A stretch of 64,000 bases of DNA from Eonycteris spelaea (GCA_003508835.1 PUFA01000068.1:7883501-7947500), one strand, 5' to 3'; shown: positions 35,746 to 47,799, numbered from the stretch's first letter. Notes: generated by a model from the letters alone, not told the origin. Made by a program: numbers and translations.

Positions 35746-36064
35746 CATTTCTCTGCTTTGCCACCTTTACAAAATATCTTTTCCAATTGAACATCATGGA
35801 GATGTTTGACCTCCTGGCTTCTTTGCCTTACAGATTTATAAGGCCAATTCTGTAAGTGCTAAGTTTGCTATAGGATCCCATTTGAGAGAATCTCTAATAG
35901 TGTCACCCTCTGAAGCTCAAAATGCACTGCAAAGCAGCCCACGTGCACCTATACCCACAAAACTTGGAATGCAGAAATATTTATTGGAACATACTCCCCG
36001 GGGCAGAAACACAGATGTCTATTCTATAATGAGATCTTAAAATTCACATATTCAGTCTTTAATG

Positions 36065-36235
36065 TTGCCAAGAAATAATAATTGTCTTACATGCTGAGTT
36101 ATCACATTAAATACTCAAAATACATGGGAGCAGTAAGTCTTGCTATGCTTATTTTACAGAATAAAAAAAAAAGCAAAAGCGAGACTCAGAGAGACCATGT
36201 GATAGTCCCAGTATCACGCACTTTAAAAGATTTAC
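36065..36235 (-). repeat. MIR, antisense, diverged
   Basis: 'gctatgcttattttacagaa' then 'gagactcagagagaccatgt' follow the antisense MIR order. Confidence 0.55.
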
Positions 36236-36239
36236 TAGT

Positions 36240-36860
36240 TATCAATTTTCATAATAGTGATGCATAACAAACAACTTCTGAATCTCAGTGGCATACAACA
36301 GTAAGTGTTTGTCTACCATGTGCTAGGACACCTGGGATCGACTAGATGATTCTGCTGATCTTGGCTAGGCCTAGTCTGTATCACAGAAAGAGATGCTGGC
36401 TGGGGGCTGATCTTAGAGTGTGAGTAGTGCAGTTATATGGACAAGGAAGTGCTTCTAAGGAGGCACTGAAAATTGGGACCATCGCTATAATTTACCACTA
36501 GAGGTTTTTAAACTGTCATTAATGTTTTCTAAATGCTTTATAATAGATATACCCTGGCAAAAGCATGTCAACAAAAATCTCTATAATAATACTCCAAATT
36601 ATAAAGACTCCAGCAGTGTGACTGCCAGATTCTAATCTTCCCTGCAAAATGTCTTCTGTTATTTCTGGGAGTTGTTAAGTCTTACCCGGGCTTGTGTTCA
36701 CAGTGAGACCAGTGGCATCTATCATATCCTTCCTCTTTTTGAAGCTATATCAAGAGTATTCCTTATCACATCACATGGGTCACTCCCAGTTATGTCAGAG
36801 AGGTCTGGCCAGAGGTGACATGAAAATCTCCTCTATGGTTCTGTGCTACACTTTGACGCC
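36240..36860. mobile_element. Old LTR-like mammal-wide repeat
   Basis: The opening ('taacaaacaacttctgaatc', 'gtggcatacaacagtaagtg') matches the widespread consensus 'ctgtgtaacaaattacc..cttagtggcttaaaacaac', which I associate with MaLR/MER-type repeats. No coding sequence is seen. Name and orientation are uncertain. Confidence 0.4.
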
Positions 36861-36869
36861 AAGACTGTA

Positions 36870-38425
36870 AGCCTCTCTGTGCCTATCCAGGACCTTCTGC
36901 TTCTCTCTACTCATCTGCTACAAGAATTCCACAAGAGACAGGGGAAAAAAATAAGCAGCTTTTAAACACAGCTCCCGCTTAAGGAAATAATTTATCCCAA
37001 ATGCAACGGCTACCTTCAGGTTAAGGGTAGTTTCATGCTGTCCCAGGACAAAGGGTGGGTATCTACTTCACATTCACATTACTAAAGGGATTATTTTTTA
37101 TTCAACTCATTTTTTTATATATAATACCTACCTTGGGGAGTCCCAGTATTAAGCCTGATCCATTCTGATAATTTATCCTAAAGCAAAAAGAAAAAGTTTG
37201 TTTTCAAAATAAATCCAGTTCTCTACTTCCAGAGATAAAAGTGTGAAAGTTTACCTAACAATTATTTATTCTATCTTTATATTTTCTGTATCTCAACTAC
37301 TTTGATATCAAATTTCCAAAATCTTAGATTCTTGGCTAAGATACCTATTTATGAGTGGTAAGAATGTGGAGAATATTTTGGAGATGTGATGTCAAGGTAT
37401 ATTTCATCATGTCTTTTTGCTGGGAAGTCCTCATCAAATGAACCAGTTTTGTTCATTGCTTAGGACTATTAGGAATTCATTCACTGCACTTTTAATTTTC
37501 TGTGGTTCAAGGCTTAGATTTTTTTTAACCTAAAATGTTGGAGGTAGAAACTGTTGACCTTGGTTGAATAATGTCATATTAGCCTCTCTCTCAGTATTTC
37601 CAGATGGCTGCTCCAAACATTCAGTATTCCATCATCTTTAACTCAGGAAGGGTAGAAGGAAGTGGGGAGGAGGTACCAACCATCTCTCTTTTTTATTTAG
37701 AAAACTAAAAGCTTTCCTAAAACACCCCAGGAAATATCCTCCTACATGTTAGTCAACAAAACTGAGTCCCTTGGCTGCCTGAAGCTCTAGGGCAGACAGG
37801 AAAGTTGAGTAGTTGGCTAACCTGGCCCCTTATGGAGGCAGACAAAGGATAAGGTGGTGGGGCCTGGATGCTGACATTACTGGGCCAATGTCTTCCTCAA
37901 GAATTAATACTGCTGAGAACAAAGGACTCAGCTCAGTTTTGACGTTCAAATACATGTTGTTTCAAGTTCGTAATAACAATAATCTTGATATTCAAGTTTG
38001 TTGGGAGAAAGAAAAAAATATAGGTATTAAATTATCAGTTTTTCATTTGCATAGCAATACAAAGGCTTGATCAAGTAAGGTAGACACTGTACAACAATAA
38101 CTGAGAAAGGAAGTATATATTCGAACAGCAGTAAGGAAATTGGAAGGTTAACCAAACTTCTGCACCCACTAGTCCTTAGCTGGGCTCGAGGGAAGAGAAG
38201 TGATGGAAACCTTGATAGAAATCCTAGATCGACTGAAGGAGCATCCTGCAGCATCTGAGCTGATACCTGTAACAGGTCCTGTTCAGATTGCTGGGTTCCA
38301 GCCCTCTGGCACCTTATAGAGAAATATTTGTGGGTTGTAGACTGGTCACAAAGACATACATGTTGGCACTGATGGTATAGGAAAAAAACGTAGTCAGAAC
38401 CAGATGTTAAGTGTAGTCAGTCTTA
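36870..38425. other. Unclassified non-coding sequence
   Basis: About 1.5 kb without a gene or a repeat I can name. Confidence 0.4.
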
Positions 38426-38427
38426 TA

Positions 38428-38438
38428 AATGTAATTTT
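38428..38438. repeat. Target site duplication, left copy
   Basis: 'aatgtaatttt' is repeated exactly at 38648-38658 and flanks the 5S-derived SINE, as expected for L1-mediated insertion. Confidence 0.9.
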
Positions 38439-38439
38439 T

Positions 38440-38645
38440 GTCTATGGCCCTGCTACCCTGAACAAGCTTGATCCCGTCTGAAAGCTAAGTATGGTTAGGC
38501 ATGGTTAGTACTTGGATGGGAGACCACCTAGGAAGACCAGGTGCAATAGGCATAAAAAAAAAAAAAAGAATAAGGGATTGTAAGCTGACAAGGTCCTTGC
38601 AATTTGTAAGGTCAACCAAGGGTTGCCTCACCTAAAAAAAAAAAA
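38440..38645 (+). repeat. 5S rRNA-derived SINE, long form
   Basis: The first module (38440-38552) is a 5S rRNA relative, starting 'gtctatggcc', with a deletion of about six bases in the promoter region ('gtctgaaagctaag') and an intact 'ggttagtacttgg'. An A-rich linker (38553-38572) leads to a second module of about 60 bp (38573-38632) ending 'gggttgcctcacct', then an A12 tail. Exact 11-bp target duplications flank it. The second module is shared with the copy at 57664-57942, so it belongs to the SINE. As I recall, fruit-bat elements of this kind occur as short (Meg-RS) and long (Meg-RL) forms; this would be the long one. Confidence 0.88.
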
Positions 38646-38647
38646 TT

Positions 38648-38658
38648 AATGTAATTTT
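38648..38658. repeat. Target site duplication, right copy
   Basis: Exact partner of 38428-38438. Its perfect match suggests this insertion is younger than the copy nested in L1 at 57.7 kb. Confidence 0.9.
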
Positions 38659-38739
38659 CACAATCTCATAAGATAATGATGGAGTTTCACGGTGGCATAC
38701 AAAAGAGTTTAGGGTCTTGGTAAGCTTCCACTTGAAGCT

Positions 38740-39205
38740 TCTGGACTGGGATGACTGGTGTCCTCCATTAATTGATGTCCTAATGGAACCTGTGAATGTG
38801 ATCTTATTTGGAAATAGGGTCTTTGCTGATATAATTGAGATGAGGTCATACTGGCGGACCCTTAGTGGAATATGACTGGTTTCCTTATAAGAACAAAAGA
38901 GACAGAGAGTGAAACACATACACAGGGAAAATTATGTGAAGATGCACAGGGAGAACGTCCTGTGATGACAGAGGCAGAGAATAGGGTTTGCAGCTATAAG
39001 TCAAGGAATGCCAAGGACTGCTGGCAATTGCCAGAAGCTAGAAAGAGTAAAGAACAGATTCTTTCTTGGAGTCTTCAGTGAGGAGAGCCTGCCAATGCCT
39101 TGATCTCAGACTTCTAACCTCTAGAACTGTGAAACATTACATTTCTGATCTAAGCCACCTCATCTGGGGTGCTTTGTTAGGGTAGCCCTAGGAAACAGTA
39201 TAACT
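38740..39205 (+). mobile_element. MaLR/LTR-like mammal-wide repeat, sense
   Basis: The order 'gatcttatttggaaataggg', 'gagatgaggtcatactggcg', 'tatgactggtttccttataa', 'ccttgatctcagacttctaa' and 'ggtagccctaggaaac' is that of a very common mammalian repeat that I associate with the MaLR/ERVL LTR group. No gene is encoded. The exact family name is not assigned. Confidence 0.65.
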
Positions 39206-39589
39206 TCCTGTAACCTAATAGCACCTTACTCTTGTACAAGCTGACACCACGGCCACTGTCTTGAGCGTCTCTTTCTGCCAACCCAACGAAGGGCTCGGTT
39301 TCCTCAAGTCTCTAGCTTAGTCCCCCGTTAGACCTCTTCAGTGCTTTCCTTGACTACAGAGTCTATCCCAGTGGTGAGGAAGTATACTGGAAGGAGCACA
39401 GACAACTGTCAACTTACTTTTTCTGCGTTTTAGGTGAGGATTATCAACTAGCAAACCACCTCCCAAGCATTCCTCAAGACTACGAATGTGGCCCTGCATA
39501 ACAATTTAGATACCTCGTCATCCTTTATTCTCCCTCTCTGTTGCAGCCGACAGTCAGTGGATCATCAAGTCCTACTGTTTCTGCCTCCA

Positions 39590-39825
39590 TCTTCTCTTCT
39601 AGCTCCTTTCCCCCTCTGCCTCCTTGTATTGCCCCATTTAAAATCCTTATATTTTTCCTACTCCTAATGGGTCTGGCTTCTTCAAGTCTCACTCTCCCTA
39701 ACGTTGTCCTCTGTACTATAGCTGTAATAATCTTTCTATAACAAAGGTTTTCTTACTCAATGCAAAACACTTCAGTGGCTTCTCATTGACCTCAGTTCAA
39801 AATCCAAACACCTTACCGAGTCTGA
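39590..39825 (+). repeat. L2 LINE 3' region, sense, left part
   Basis: 'ttcagtggcttctcattgac' and 'tcagttcaaaatccaaacac' are L2 sense motifs ('agtggcttcccatt..aaaatccaaact'). The element is broken off at about 39825 and goes on at 40375. Confidence 0.65.
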
Positions 39826-39827
39826 AT

Positions 39828-40370
39828 CAGTTCAGCTTCTCTAGGAAGCAGACAGACACCAAGGCAGAAGTGTAATAGATTTGTGGAAGAAAATGCCTGT
39901 GAGTGATTAGGGCAAGAAAAAGTAGTGTGGGTTGGGAGAGCTTCAGACCATGGTGCAAATTTGACACCTCTGAAGGTGGAAAGAGAAAGGAGAATTGAGT
40001 AGGAGGTGCTGGAGACTGCAATACAGCTCTGAGAAAGTCCTGGTCAGGCCGGCTGGGGAGTCCCAGTGCAAAGGTTGCCATTAGAAGATTCCTGTGTTGG
40101 ACAGAAAGGGTCTAGCTCTAGTACCCCCAACATACTCAGACATTAGCTAAAAATCCCTGGGACACTGAGACATCAGTGTGAACCCAAAAGCCTGGCAGCT
40201 CAAGGCTGTCAACTAGCTAATACTCCTTACAGCACATTCTCAAAGAGATAACTGGGTGCCCCACACTCAGGGCTGCCACATAGTCAAACAATGGTTTCCA
40301 TCATCTTGTTCTTGCAAATGTCCCCAAATTCACCTCTTATAGTTCCATGATATAGACCCTGAGTCCATCT
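39828..40370. other. About 540-bp insert splitting an L2
   Basis: The L2 order stops on the left and resumes on the right, so this block was inserted. It is not recognised; no obvious target duplication or terminal repeat was found by eye. A retroposon or LTR fragment is possible. Confidence 0.4.
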
Positions 40371-40374
40371 ATGA

Positions 40375-40635
40375 AGCCTCTGGAATGGGTAATATACTTT
40401 TGCTTTAACACTTTGTGCATACACTCCTGCTCTCTGCCTGGACTGTCATCTCCCTCCCACCTAGTTTCCTGGCTAACTCCTCTTCCTTTATGTCTAATTC
40501 TATTTATATGTCTATTTTCCACCCCAGATATTAGGTTTCCTGAGGGCAGGGGCTTCTTAGTTTATATATTCAGTCCTATTAAAAAGCACAAGTCCTTAAT
40601 CTTGATTAGTTCAATAAATGTTGGATGTATAGGTG
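40375..40635 (+). repeat. L2 LINE 3' end, sense, right part
   Basis: 'acactcctgctctctgcctg', 'ctaactcctcttcctttatg', 'tttcctgagggcaggggctt' and 'gttcaataaatgttggatg' complete the L2 3' end. Confidence 0.7.
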
Positions 40636-40639
40636 AATA

Positions 40640-42415
40640 AAAATATATCTTCCAGAATATGATAAAGTCCCAGTGTCAGAGGAGAAGCTCAGAAGTAGCA
40701 TAAGTACAGCCTTTGACGGGAAAGTCGCTAATCTATTTTAGACAGGTGAGAATTTCTGAAATATTTTAACACTGACACAGAGAGATTTCTCTAGTACTGC
40801 CAGTCTGAGTGTTTCTTCATGTCTAACCTCAATCTCCCCTAATGCTATTGCTAAGCCTAAGAACCAAATCAAGAATAATGTTAGCAATTCTCAGATAACA
40901 ATTTACCACACTCATTTTAAAGCAAGAAATATATCCATTATTCTTGAAATACAAGTGAATAGTTATCCAGCATAATTGTATCTGTCTACTCAAGTGACAA
41001 AACTAATGTCTGCACCATACTACAACAATTAGCTTAGTGTGACTAATCCAGTTACTTTCATATATCCATTGTTGGGGCCAATCATAAATGTCTTCTTCCT
41101 CCTTTGAAGTCATTCATGCCATCAGTAGCTAATAATGTACTAGGAGTCCCACACATAGGCATGGTTTTTATATCAGTCATGTTCTGACACTGGCACTAGC
41201 AGCCAAGATAAAAGCTAACAAAGGATGACCTTCCTTACTAAACATATAAACAGAATCAATACAACTAATTTTGTGCATTGTTTCTGTAGACATTAGAGGC
41301 TGTTCGGTGGACTCTTTCTTCTTTAGCTAGACTCTAACCACAGAGAACGGCCTTAATGAGTGAGATCCAAAGGAGGACAGATGAATGGAGAGGGTCCAGT
41401 GCTGTGACTGCAGCTGGTTATGGACACATGGGAGGTACCATTTTGGAGCTTCCAAACATCATGGGAGACAACTGGGGAGAAGCCCATAAAACTAATGAGA
41501 TTTCATACGACCTCAATTTGAGATCGAACAAACAAAAAGCAATAGCAACAACAAAATCAGTATAAAGAAGCATATTTATATTTTAGTCCTAGATTGATGA
41601 AATCTGAGTTATGCTTATAAAATATCTGACTTTTCTAGATCCTACAAAACTTGAGAGCACATTCTCTCTCATCTTTTCTTTTTGAAAAACTTCACTCAGT
41701 GATGCCACTGCTGGTGGCCGAATGAACAGCTATATAATTGGGCAAGATGACATCATCAAGAGGGCTTCTCAGGGAATTACTTATGAAATATTGGAATGAA
41801 TACCAATTAGTATTATGGCATTGGAAATCAGAAGCACTAGATTTAAGTGAGAGTGCACCTTTTCAAAGGGTTTGCTTTGTGGTCAAATGAAGGGTGTACT
41901 ATTTACTTTTCACAAGGAGTTCTTCAGAAACTTTTCTAGATAGTAAAGGCATTTCTATTTATACCAGTTTCTATGATAATTTGTCCTCTCTCTTCCTACC
42001 CTCCATTGTCCTTACCTCTCTCTTCTTTCTTTCTTTTTTTCTCTCCCTTCCTCCTTGTCTCATTCCTTTTTCCTTCCCTTCTTCCATTCCCCTTAAAAAT
42101 TCCAAGGCTCTGTTATTTTGAAAGTATCAGAAAACCAGTTATTTTGGTAGAAAATATTTGTCAGAATACATTTCTAGAGAGACATAAATATAGTTATGGA
42201 TTCCAAGAAAGGGGCTCCTTAGCATCCGGAAGAGGCACCAGCCAGCACAAACATTGCTGAGCAGGTGTTGTGGTATCTGGCCCTGAGACTGGAGGTGAGT
42301 AGGAGCCAGTCCTTGCTCAGGTAAATGTAAATACAATGAAACAAGGACTATGATAGAGTTATACACTGCTGTATAGTGTGTACAGTAGAAGAATATAAGA
42401 GAATAATTCTAAGAA
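40640..42415. other. Unclassified sequence with a CT-rich tract
   Basis: A polypyrimidine stretch runs at about 41985-42100. Nothing else can be named, and no gene is seen. Confidence 0.4.
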
Positions 42416-42419
42416 TTTT

Positions 42420-42990
42420 TTTTTGGAAGTCACATTTGAGGTGAACCTTGATCTAAATAACAGGTTGGTAAACAAAGAGGAAAGAAATAGAGTCTTAGGC
42501 CAAGGACGAGCATAAACAAAGTCACAGAGAAGAGCAATAGTAGTTCAATGTAAGTATCTTGGTAAATAAGGAATTGGTGAAATGAGGCTAGAAAGGGAGG
42601 CAGGATCCATGTCACAAAGATTTTTTTGGGTTCTACTTAATGACTTGAATTACCCAGTAGGCCATGAGGAATCACTGATGCCTTTTTAACAATAGAAGAG
42701 TGACATGGTCAAGTTTTTGAAAAGAAATCACTCTGGCAACAGTAAGATGGGTGGAGGGTGGGGGAAGAGCATAGAATCTCGAGGTAGTGATACAACTGAA
42801 GGAACTATTGCAATAGCTCTAGGAGAGAGCTAGCAGTGAATCGAGGATAGAGATAACTTGAGAACTGTCTAGGACTTGGTTACCAATGAATGTGGGGCTG
42901 AGAGAGGAGAGAGTTCTGATTTCATGACTTTACTGTGATGGGAAATATAGGAGCAGAAGAAGGTCCAAAGAAAGGGGAGGAGGAATAAGT
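42420..42990 (-). repeat. L2 LINE relic, antisense
   Basis: 'tttttaacaatagaagagtg', 'acatggtcaagtttttgaaa' and 'tcactctggcaacagtaaga' belong to the same antisense repeat type seen at 48690-49400. They follow the L2-like order on its upstream side. Confidence 0.5.
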
Positions 42991-43204
42991 TGAATTTAAT
43001 GGTGGCCATGCCTAGTAAGAAATGCTAAGGGGTGGGCCAAATGGAGAAGTCCAAAAAGCAGTTGTTAGTGATAAGCAGCTGAAAAAGGAAGACTGGTCAG
43101 GAGAGGAGATTGGTAGTTACTGGTATACACACAACCTCGAAGCCCCGAGGCTAGATACATCACTGTATGTGGAAATCATTGCTTTCTCTCATCAAGGTAA
43201 AGTA

Positions 43205-43450
43205 CAACAAGCTCTCTTTATTTGCATTTATGATAATCACTAACATGTAGAGTCCTTAACAGCCCACAAAGTACTTTCACAACACTTATTCTGTTTCGGT
43301 CCTGTCCATTACACCACTCTCCCTTACACATACTATCCCATTTTGGACACCAGGGAAATGAGGTTGAAGGGTCAAGGGATTGTCTCTGTGTCACACAGCT
43401 CTAAATGGAAGAGCTAAGGCAACAAGTCTTGTTCTTTGGCTTTAAATTCT
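43205..43450 (-). repeat. MIR, antisense
   Basis: 'acaccagggaaatgaggttg', 'aagggtcaagggattgtctc' and 'gtgtcacacagctctaaatg' follow the antisense MIR. Confidence 0.7.
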
Positions 43451-43459
43451 TGTCAAGTT

Positions 43460-43570
43460 TAGGTTCAATTATGTGTTGGTTTCCCTGATAATACTATAAG
43501 CTGGAAGAAATATCTTGTGTACCATTGAGTTATCCCTGGCACAGTGTTTAGCATATAACAATATATTTTC
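43460..43570 (+). repeat. L2 3' terminus fragment, sense
   Basis: 'actataagctggaagaaata' and 'ccctggcacagtgtttagca' match the L2 terminal region. Confidence 0.45.
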
Positions 43571-43689
43571 ATACCATAAATTAATATATTTCTTGCCATC
43601 TTTTAAAACTATATTCCTGTAGCTAATTTTCCCTAGGTTTTTTTTTTTTTTAATCAGTTCCACAATTCATAGGGATAGTAGTCTAAACC

Positions 43690-44155
43690 AAACTAGTTTC
43701 TTTTTCCATGGGTAGATGACAATGTTCATCCTTTTGTTATAGAACTTGGCATAGTGAATTGTGATCATTTGTCTATGTGTTTGTTTCCTGCATTACACTG
43801 TTAGCTTCTGTATGTCAAAGGCATCATTAATTAATAATTAAATAAACTTCTCATTTGCTTGGTTAAGTGATTGCCAATAGCTGTGCCCCTCCCCGACCCA
43901 TCCCTGGCCACAGCCCCTCTGATACATTCTTCTGAAACTTGGACAAGTCTGCATCGCAGTAATTAGATTACTGGAGTGTAATTGTCTGTTTGCACCTCTC
44001 CTATAAGATTGTGAGCTCCTCAAGACAGAAATCATGTCAGTTTATATCTATGTCCCCAGTGCTGAGATACAAACAATTACACAGGAGCAAATTAATTACT
44101 GCCATGGAGACCTATGCATGTGAAAATCAATGCTTATTTATTGAATAAATAAGCG
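43690..44155 (+). repeat. L2 3' end, sense, probably two pieces
   Basis: 'gattgtgagctcctcaagac', 'atctatgtccccagtgctga' and a terminal 'tttattgaataaataagc' follow L2. The part left of 43900 has a second diverged L2-like end. Confidence 0.6.
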
Positions 44156-44159
44156 AGCA

Positions 44160-44350
44160 AATGCAAAATAAGTTTAGTTCTAAAATGTCAGGACGAGTAC
44201 CTTAGAAACTATTTAGTCCTCATCTTCATTTGCAGGTGGGAAAAATAAGGTCTAGAAAAGATAATAATATTGCTAGGTCCCACACACCTGGTCAGTGGCT
44301 CCAAGACCTTTGTCTCTCCAATGCAGGGAGTGAACCAAGGAAACTGAAAA
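44160..44350 (-). repeat. MIR, antisense
   Basis: 'catttgcaggtgggaaaaat', 'aaggtctagaaaagataata' and 'cacctggtcagtggctcc' are in antisense MIR order. Confidence 0.6.
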
Positions 44351-44749
44351 GGAAGAAATGCATATTAAAATATTCTATTTCTGTAGCACCTAGCGGGGAA
44401 TTCAGAGAAATGGAAAAAAAAAAAAAAGGCAAACATAAAATTAAGTGTGGCCATTATTGTCAGTTAAGCCAAGGTGAATGGACAAAGGAATTCATCATTT
44501 CAAGTTGAGCAGGATTTGGCTGAAAAAGAGGCTTGAAGCTTTAAAAGCTTTTCAAAGATGTATATCATTTTAGCAAGACAACAACAAAACCCAAACAGCT
44601 TTCATTGTTTATATTTCATCACAGAATTAGAGGCAATGTTTAAATATTACAAGTACGAGCAATGCCAGTAGCAATTACAGGGTGGTTTCCTTGGCTCTTC
44701 CCCAAGGATTTAGGAAAGTTGAGCCCTCAGAGGCAGGAAAATTGATAAC

Positions 44750-44920
44750 AATAACCCCTGTACATTAAGTGCTCAGTACATGCCAAACACTTACTAACTC
44801 AACCTTACAGTGACCCCAGAAATATTATCCTTATTTTTTATATGAGAGAACTGATACCCAGGTTACCCTTGGTCACACAGTTGGTAAATGTGGAGCACCA
44901 AGATTTACTCCTAAAGTTTT
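44750..44920 (-). repeat. MIR, antisense, ending at a T17 run
   Basis: 'agtgctcagtacatgccaaa', 'tatgagagaactgataccca' and 'ggtcacacagttggtaaatg' are antisense MIR motifs. The T-run is at 44919-44934. Confidence 0.75.
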
Positions 44921-44939
44921 TTTTTTTTTTTTTAATTTG

Positions 44940-46345
44940 AAACACAAATGTAAACCATCCTAATGATGCTGAAGACTAACCATTCCTACCAGCCAGAAAC
45001 CTAGTCCAATGGCTTCTTTGGTGGGCTGGAAATGCCTTCCTTGAATCGTACCAGACTCTTTATTTCCACAAAGGGAACACTGATAAATGTTTCAAGATTT
45101 CCCAATGCTTGGAAAGATGGGCCTGACTTAGATGTACAAAGTCATGGGCAAAGACTTTAGGTTTGTGAATTCTAGCATAAATGTTACAACATCCAAATAG
45201 ATCAGAGGTCACTTGATTTGAGCCAAAGGTAAGGGGATTTTTTGTTCTGTCTTGTTTTTATGTTTAGAGGATTTTTTAAAATTTATTCAGTGAATGTTAA
45301 ACAATTAGGCAAAGCTATACAAGACTTTAGATTTCTAATGTTTCTTGAAAAAGCCAAAAGATCTGTCAGTATTAAACCCTCCATTGGCTAGAGCTGAGAA
45401 TCAGCCACACCCTTCTAACAAGGCTTGTATGCTCCATTTCACTAAAGCTGCCACCATTCCCTCTAGTCTCCTGATTTAATCCTGCTGGGGTCACTAACAC
45501 CCCTGCCTGGCTTCTTAAGCATTTGAATATGAGACCCATAGAACAGAAGATCAATAATATACAGCAATAATAAAATTTCTCCAGGTGTTCCTGCTTCTTA
45601 ACAAAATGTCTAGTTATGCTATTTTTACTATTACACTTCAAAAATTGCTATATATGAATATAAAACACATGCAAAATAAAATGCCAGGTTTAGCTCCGGG
45701 GGTTTCAAGAAAAGTGACACATTTTTAACCTAGCACTTTAAAAAATGTCATCAGCTGTTTCAAGGTTTACATATAGTTAAGGCAACCTGTCCTATGCAAG
45801 CCACTTTTTTTTTTTTTTACCGTCAGTCTTCCCTGCTCCTCTGACCTCATTTACTGATAGCATAATTTGTCTTACAATCCTACATAAATTTACTACATAA
45901 GTAATTTCTTCCCAAGGCTATTTTTCCATGAACCCTGTGCAAGTAAATTGCTTATTTTCTTTTCCCAATGTAGAGCAGAGGTCACCATGACTTCTTGTAC
46001 AATTTCAATGCAGAACAGTAGTTTCCTCCTTGACTTCCTTAAATGAGAACCTAAGTGCTTTTTTTCATGTCACCTTTGCCTGCTATTCCCATCTGGTTTA
46101 CTGGGGCCAACCATTTATCTGAAAGCACAAGAGGAACCCTTTGGGTGGTGTGTCCATGTTCTCAGGTGACCCGCAACAGTAGAGTAGGCTAGGAGCTTCA
46201 TGCAGAGGCAAGGAGGAGACAGAGGATGACCCCTTTTTAAGTCCAATGAAAGGAGACATATTGCAGGAATCCATTGGGCTGGGTCATCTCCCAGCAAAAT
46301 TGTGAATGATTGTGTGTGCGTGTGTCTGTCCTTTCATTTATTCTT
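44940..46345. other. Unclassified non-coding sequence
   Basis: About 1.4 kb with no gene or nameable repeat; a T12 run lies at about 45807-45818. Confidence 0.4.
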
Positions 46346-46349
46346 TGGT

Positions 46350-46620
46350 ATTTTTATTGAACATCTTACTACGCATCAAGACGAGATCATTCTGCTACTG
46401 TGACAAGCCTTTTATGTGCATTAACATATTTAAGTTTGACAGAAATTTTACATTGTATATACTCTTATTATTTCAATTTGTCAGAGAGGAAATTGAAGTT
46501 TAGTCAACTTGAATATTCAGCCAGTCACAGAGCTATTAAGTGGTAAGAATTTGAAAGTTCCCAGGCTGACATAGGAAGCCCCAGTCTTAAACACTCTATA
46601 CTTTCCAGCTTGCATTTATA
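46350..46620 (-). repeat. MIR, antisense, diverged
   Basis: 'gtcagagaggaaattgaagt' and 'cagccagtcacagagctatt' follow the antisense MIR core. Confidence 0.6.
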
Positions 46621-46864
46621 CCCACAGTAATTTAAAAACATAAATGTCACTAATTTAAGGTTGTGGGTGCATTTCTAAGGCACTAACAGTATGAGAATTT
46701 CTTGACTCTTCCCTTCTCTCAGATCTCAGGGTTTGTAGTCACCTTTTTGCCTCAGTTCCTTTCTCCCAACCCACATTCATTCTTAACTTCTTAATCTGAG
46801 TGCACTGAAAGCTTCATATGAATCCAAGTTATGAATACAGCCTATTGAAATTTAACAGGGTATC

Positions 46865-47035
46865 ACTTTAATTCATATCAGCCAAGCACTTTCCTATTCA
46901 CCATAGTTTACATTTGTGATTCCAAATGCCTCTTTATTAGGTGAGTTTTTATTATCAATATTTTACCTGAAAAGATTTGACAGAGAAGTGAAGACACTTG
47001 CAAGGCCATGACACTTGAGGAAGCTACCAGCCTTT
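46865..47035 (-). repeat. MIR, antisense, partial
   Basis: 'gcctctttattaggtgagtt' then 'gacagagaagtgaagacact' and 'gcaaggccatgacacttgag' fit a decayed antisense MIR. Confidence 0.5.
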
Positions 47036-47463
47036 ATTCAAAAACATAGAGTTTCATCAGAAATTATCTTCATGAGAAAGGCTCTCTTGTTACCTTCTAA
47101 TCATTAATCATTTTGATGATATACTACTTCAAAAGTATAGTGGCCTTTCAATCATGTGCTCAATAACATCTGATTCACAAGTGAGGCAAGTCAGGTACCT
47201 CCAGGTAAATGCCAAACCTTCTCATGTCTGAACATGCTGAGGCTTTTCCCTGCATGCTCACCTCATTTTCTCTTCTATTTCTTCTTCTTCCTTTTTTTTT
47301 CCTCCTTCCCTCTCTGCATCACTCCGATGAATTCACATTTCAATCTTTGCTGAAATGAACAAGTGTAATATTATAAAGAAAGGACATGCATTTTTGGATT
47401 CAGATGAGTCCAGATTTGACTCCCAGTTTGGTTGAGCACTAGGATTGGACACTAGTCTAAAAT

Positions 47464-47655
47464 AGTGGTTCTCAAAGTGGGTCCCTGACCCAGCAGCATT
47501 AGTGTCACCAGAGAACTTGTTAGGAATGCAAATGCATAGGCCCCACCCCAAACCCCAGAATATTCTGGGTGTAGAGCTCAGTAATCTGTAGTTTAACAAT
47601 CCCTCCAGGTGTTTCTGATAAAGTGTGAGAATTGCCACCCTAAACAACTTAATAT
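47464..47655 (+). mobile_element. MER5A-type DNA transposon, nearly complete
   Basis: 'agtggttctcaaagtgggtc' marks the left terminal inverted repeat and 'gtgtgagaattgccacc' the decayed right one. Between them 'gagaacttgttaggaatgca', 'ggccccaccccaaacccc' and 'tccctccaggtgtttctgat' are close to the MER5A consensus. It is a non-autonomous hAT-Charlie element of about 190 bp. A 129-codon open frame on the - strand that runs through it is an artefact. Confidence 0.85.
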
Positions 47656-47799
47656 TCATCAAAAACACTTTTATCACAGTGTTTCTTTGAAGATTAAAAT
47701 AATGCCAATGAAGTTTATACAAAGCGTCTGGTCCCGTAAGATGCTAAAAATATGATAGTTTTCAATAGTTGTTGGAATAGACTGTTAATCATGGGAATA

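Noticed and set aside
38740..39205. An endogenous retrovirus with coding genes
   Set aside because: Only a solitary LTR-like repeat is seen; no gag, pol or env sequence and no second LTR lie nearby.
47333..47722. 129-codon open frame on -, the longest in the window
   Set aside because: It runs through a MER5A transposon in antisense, with no domain, splice site or conserved start; a chance frame.
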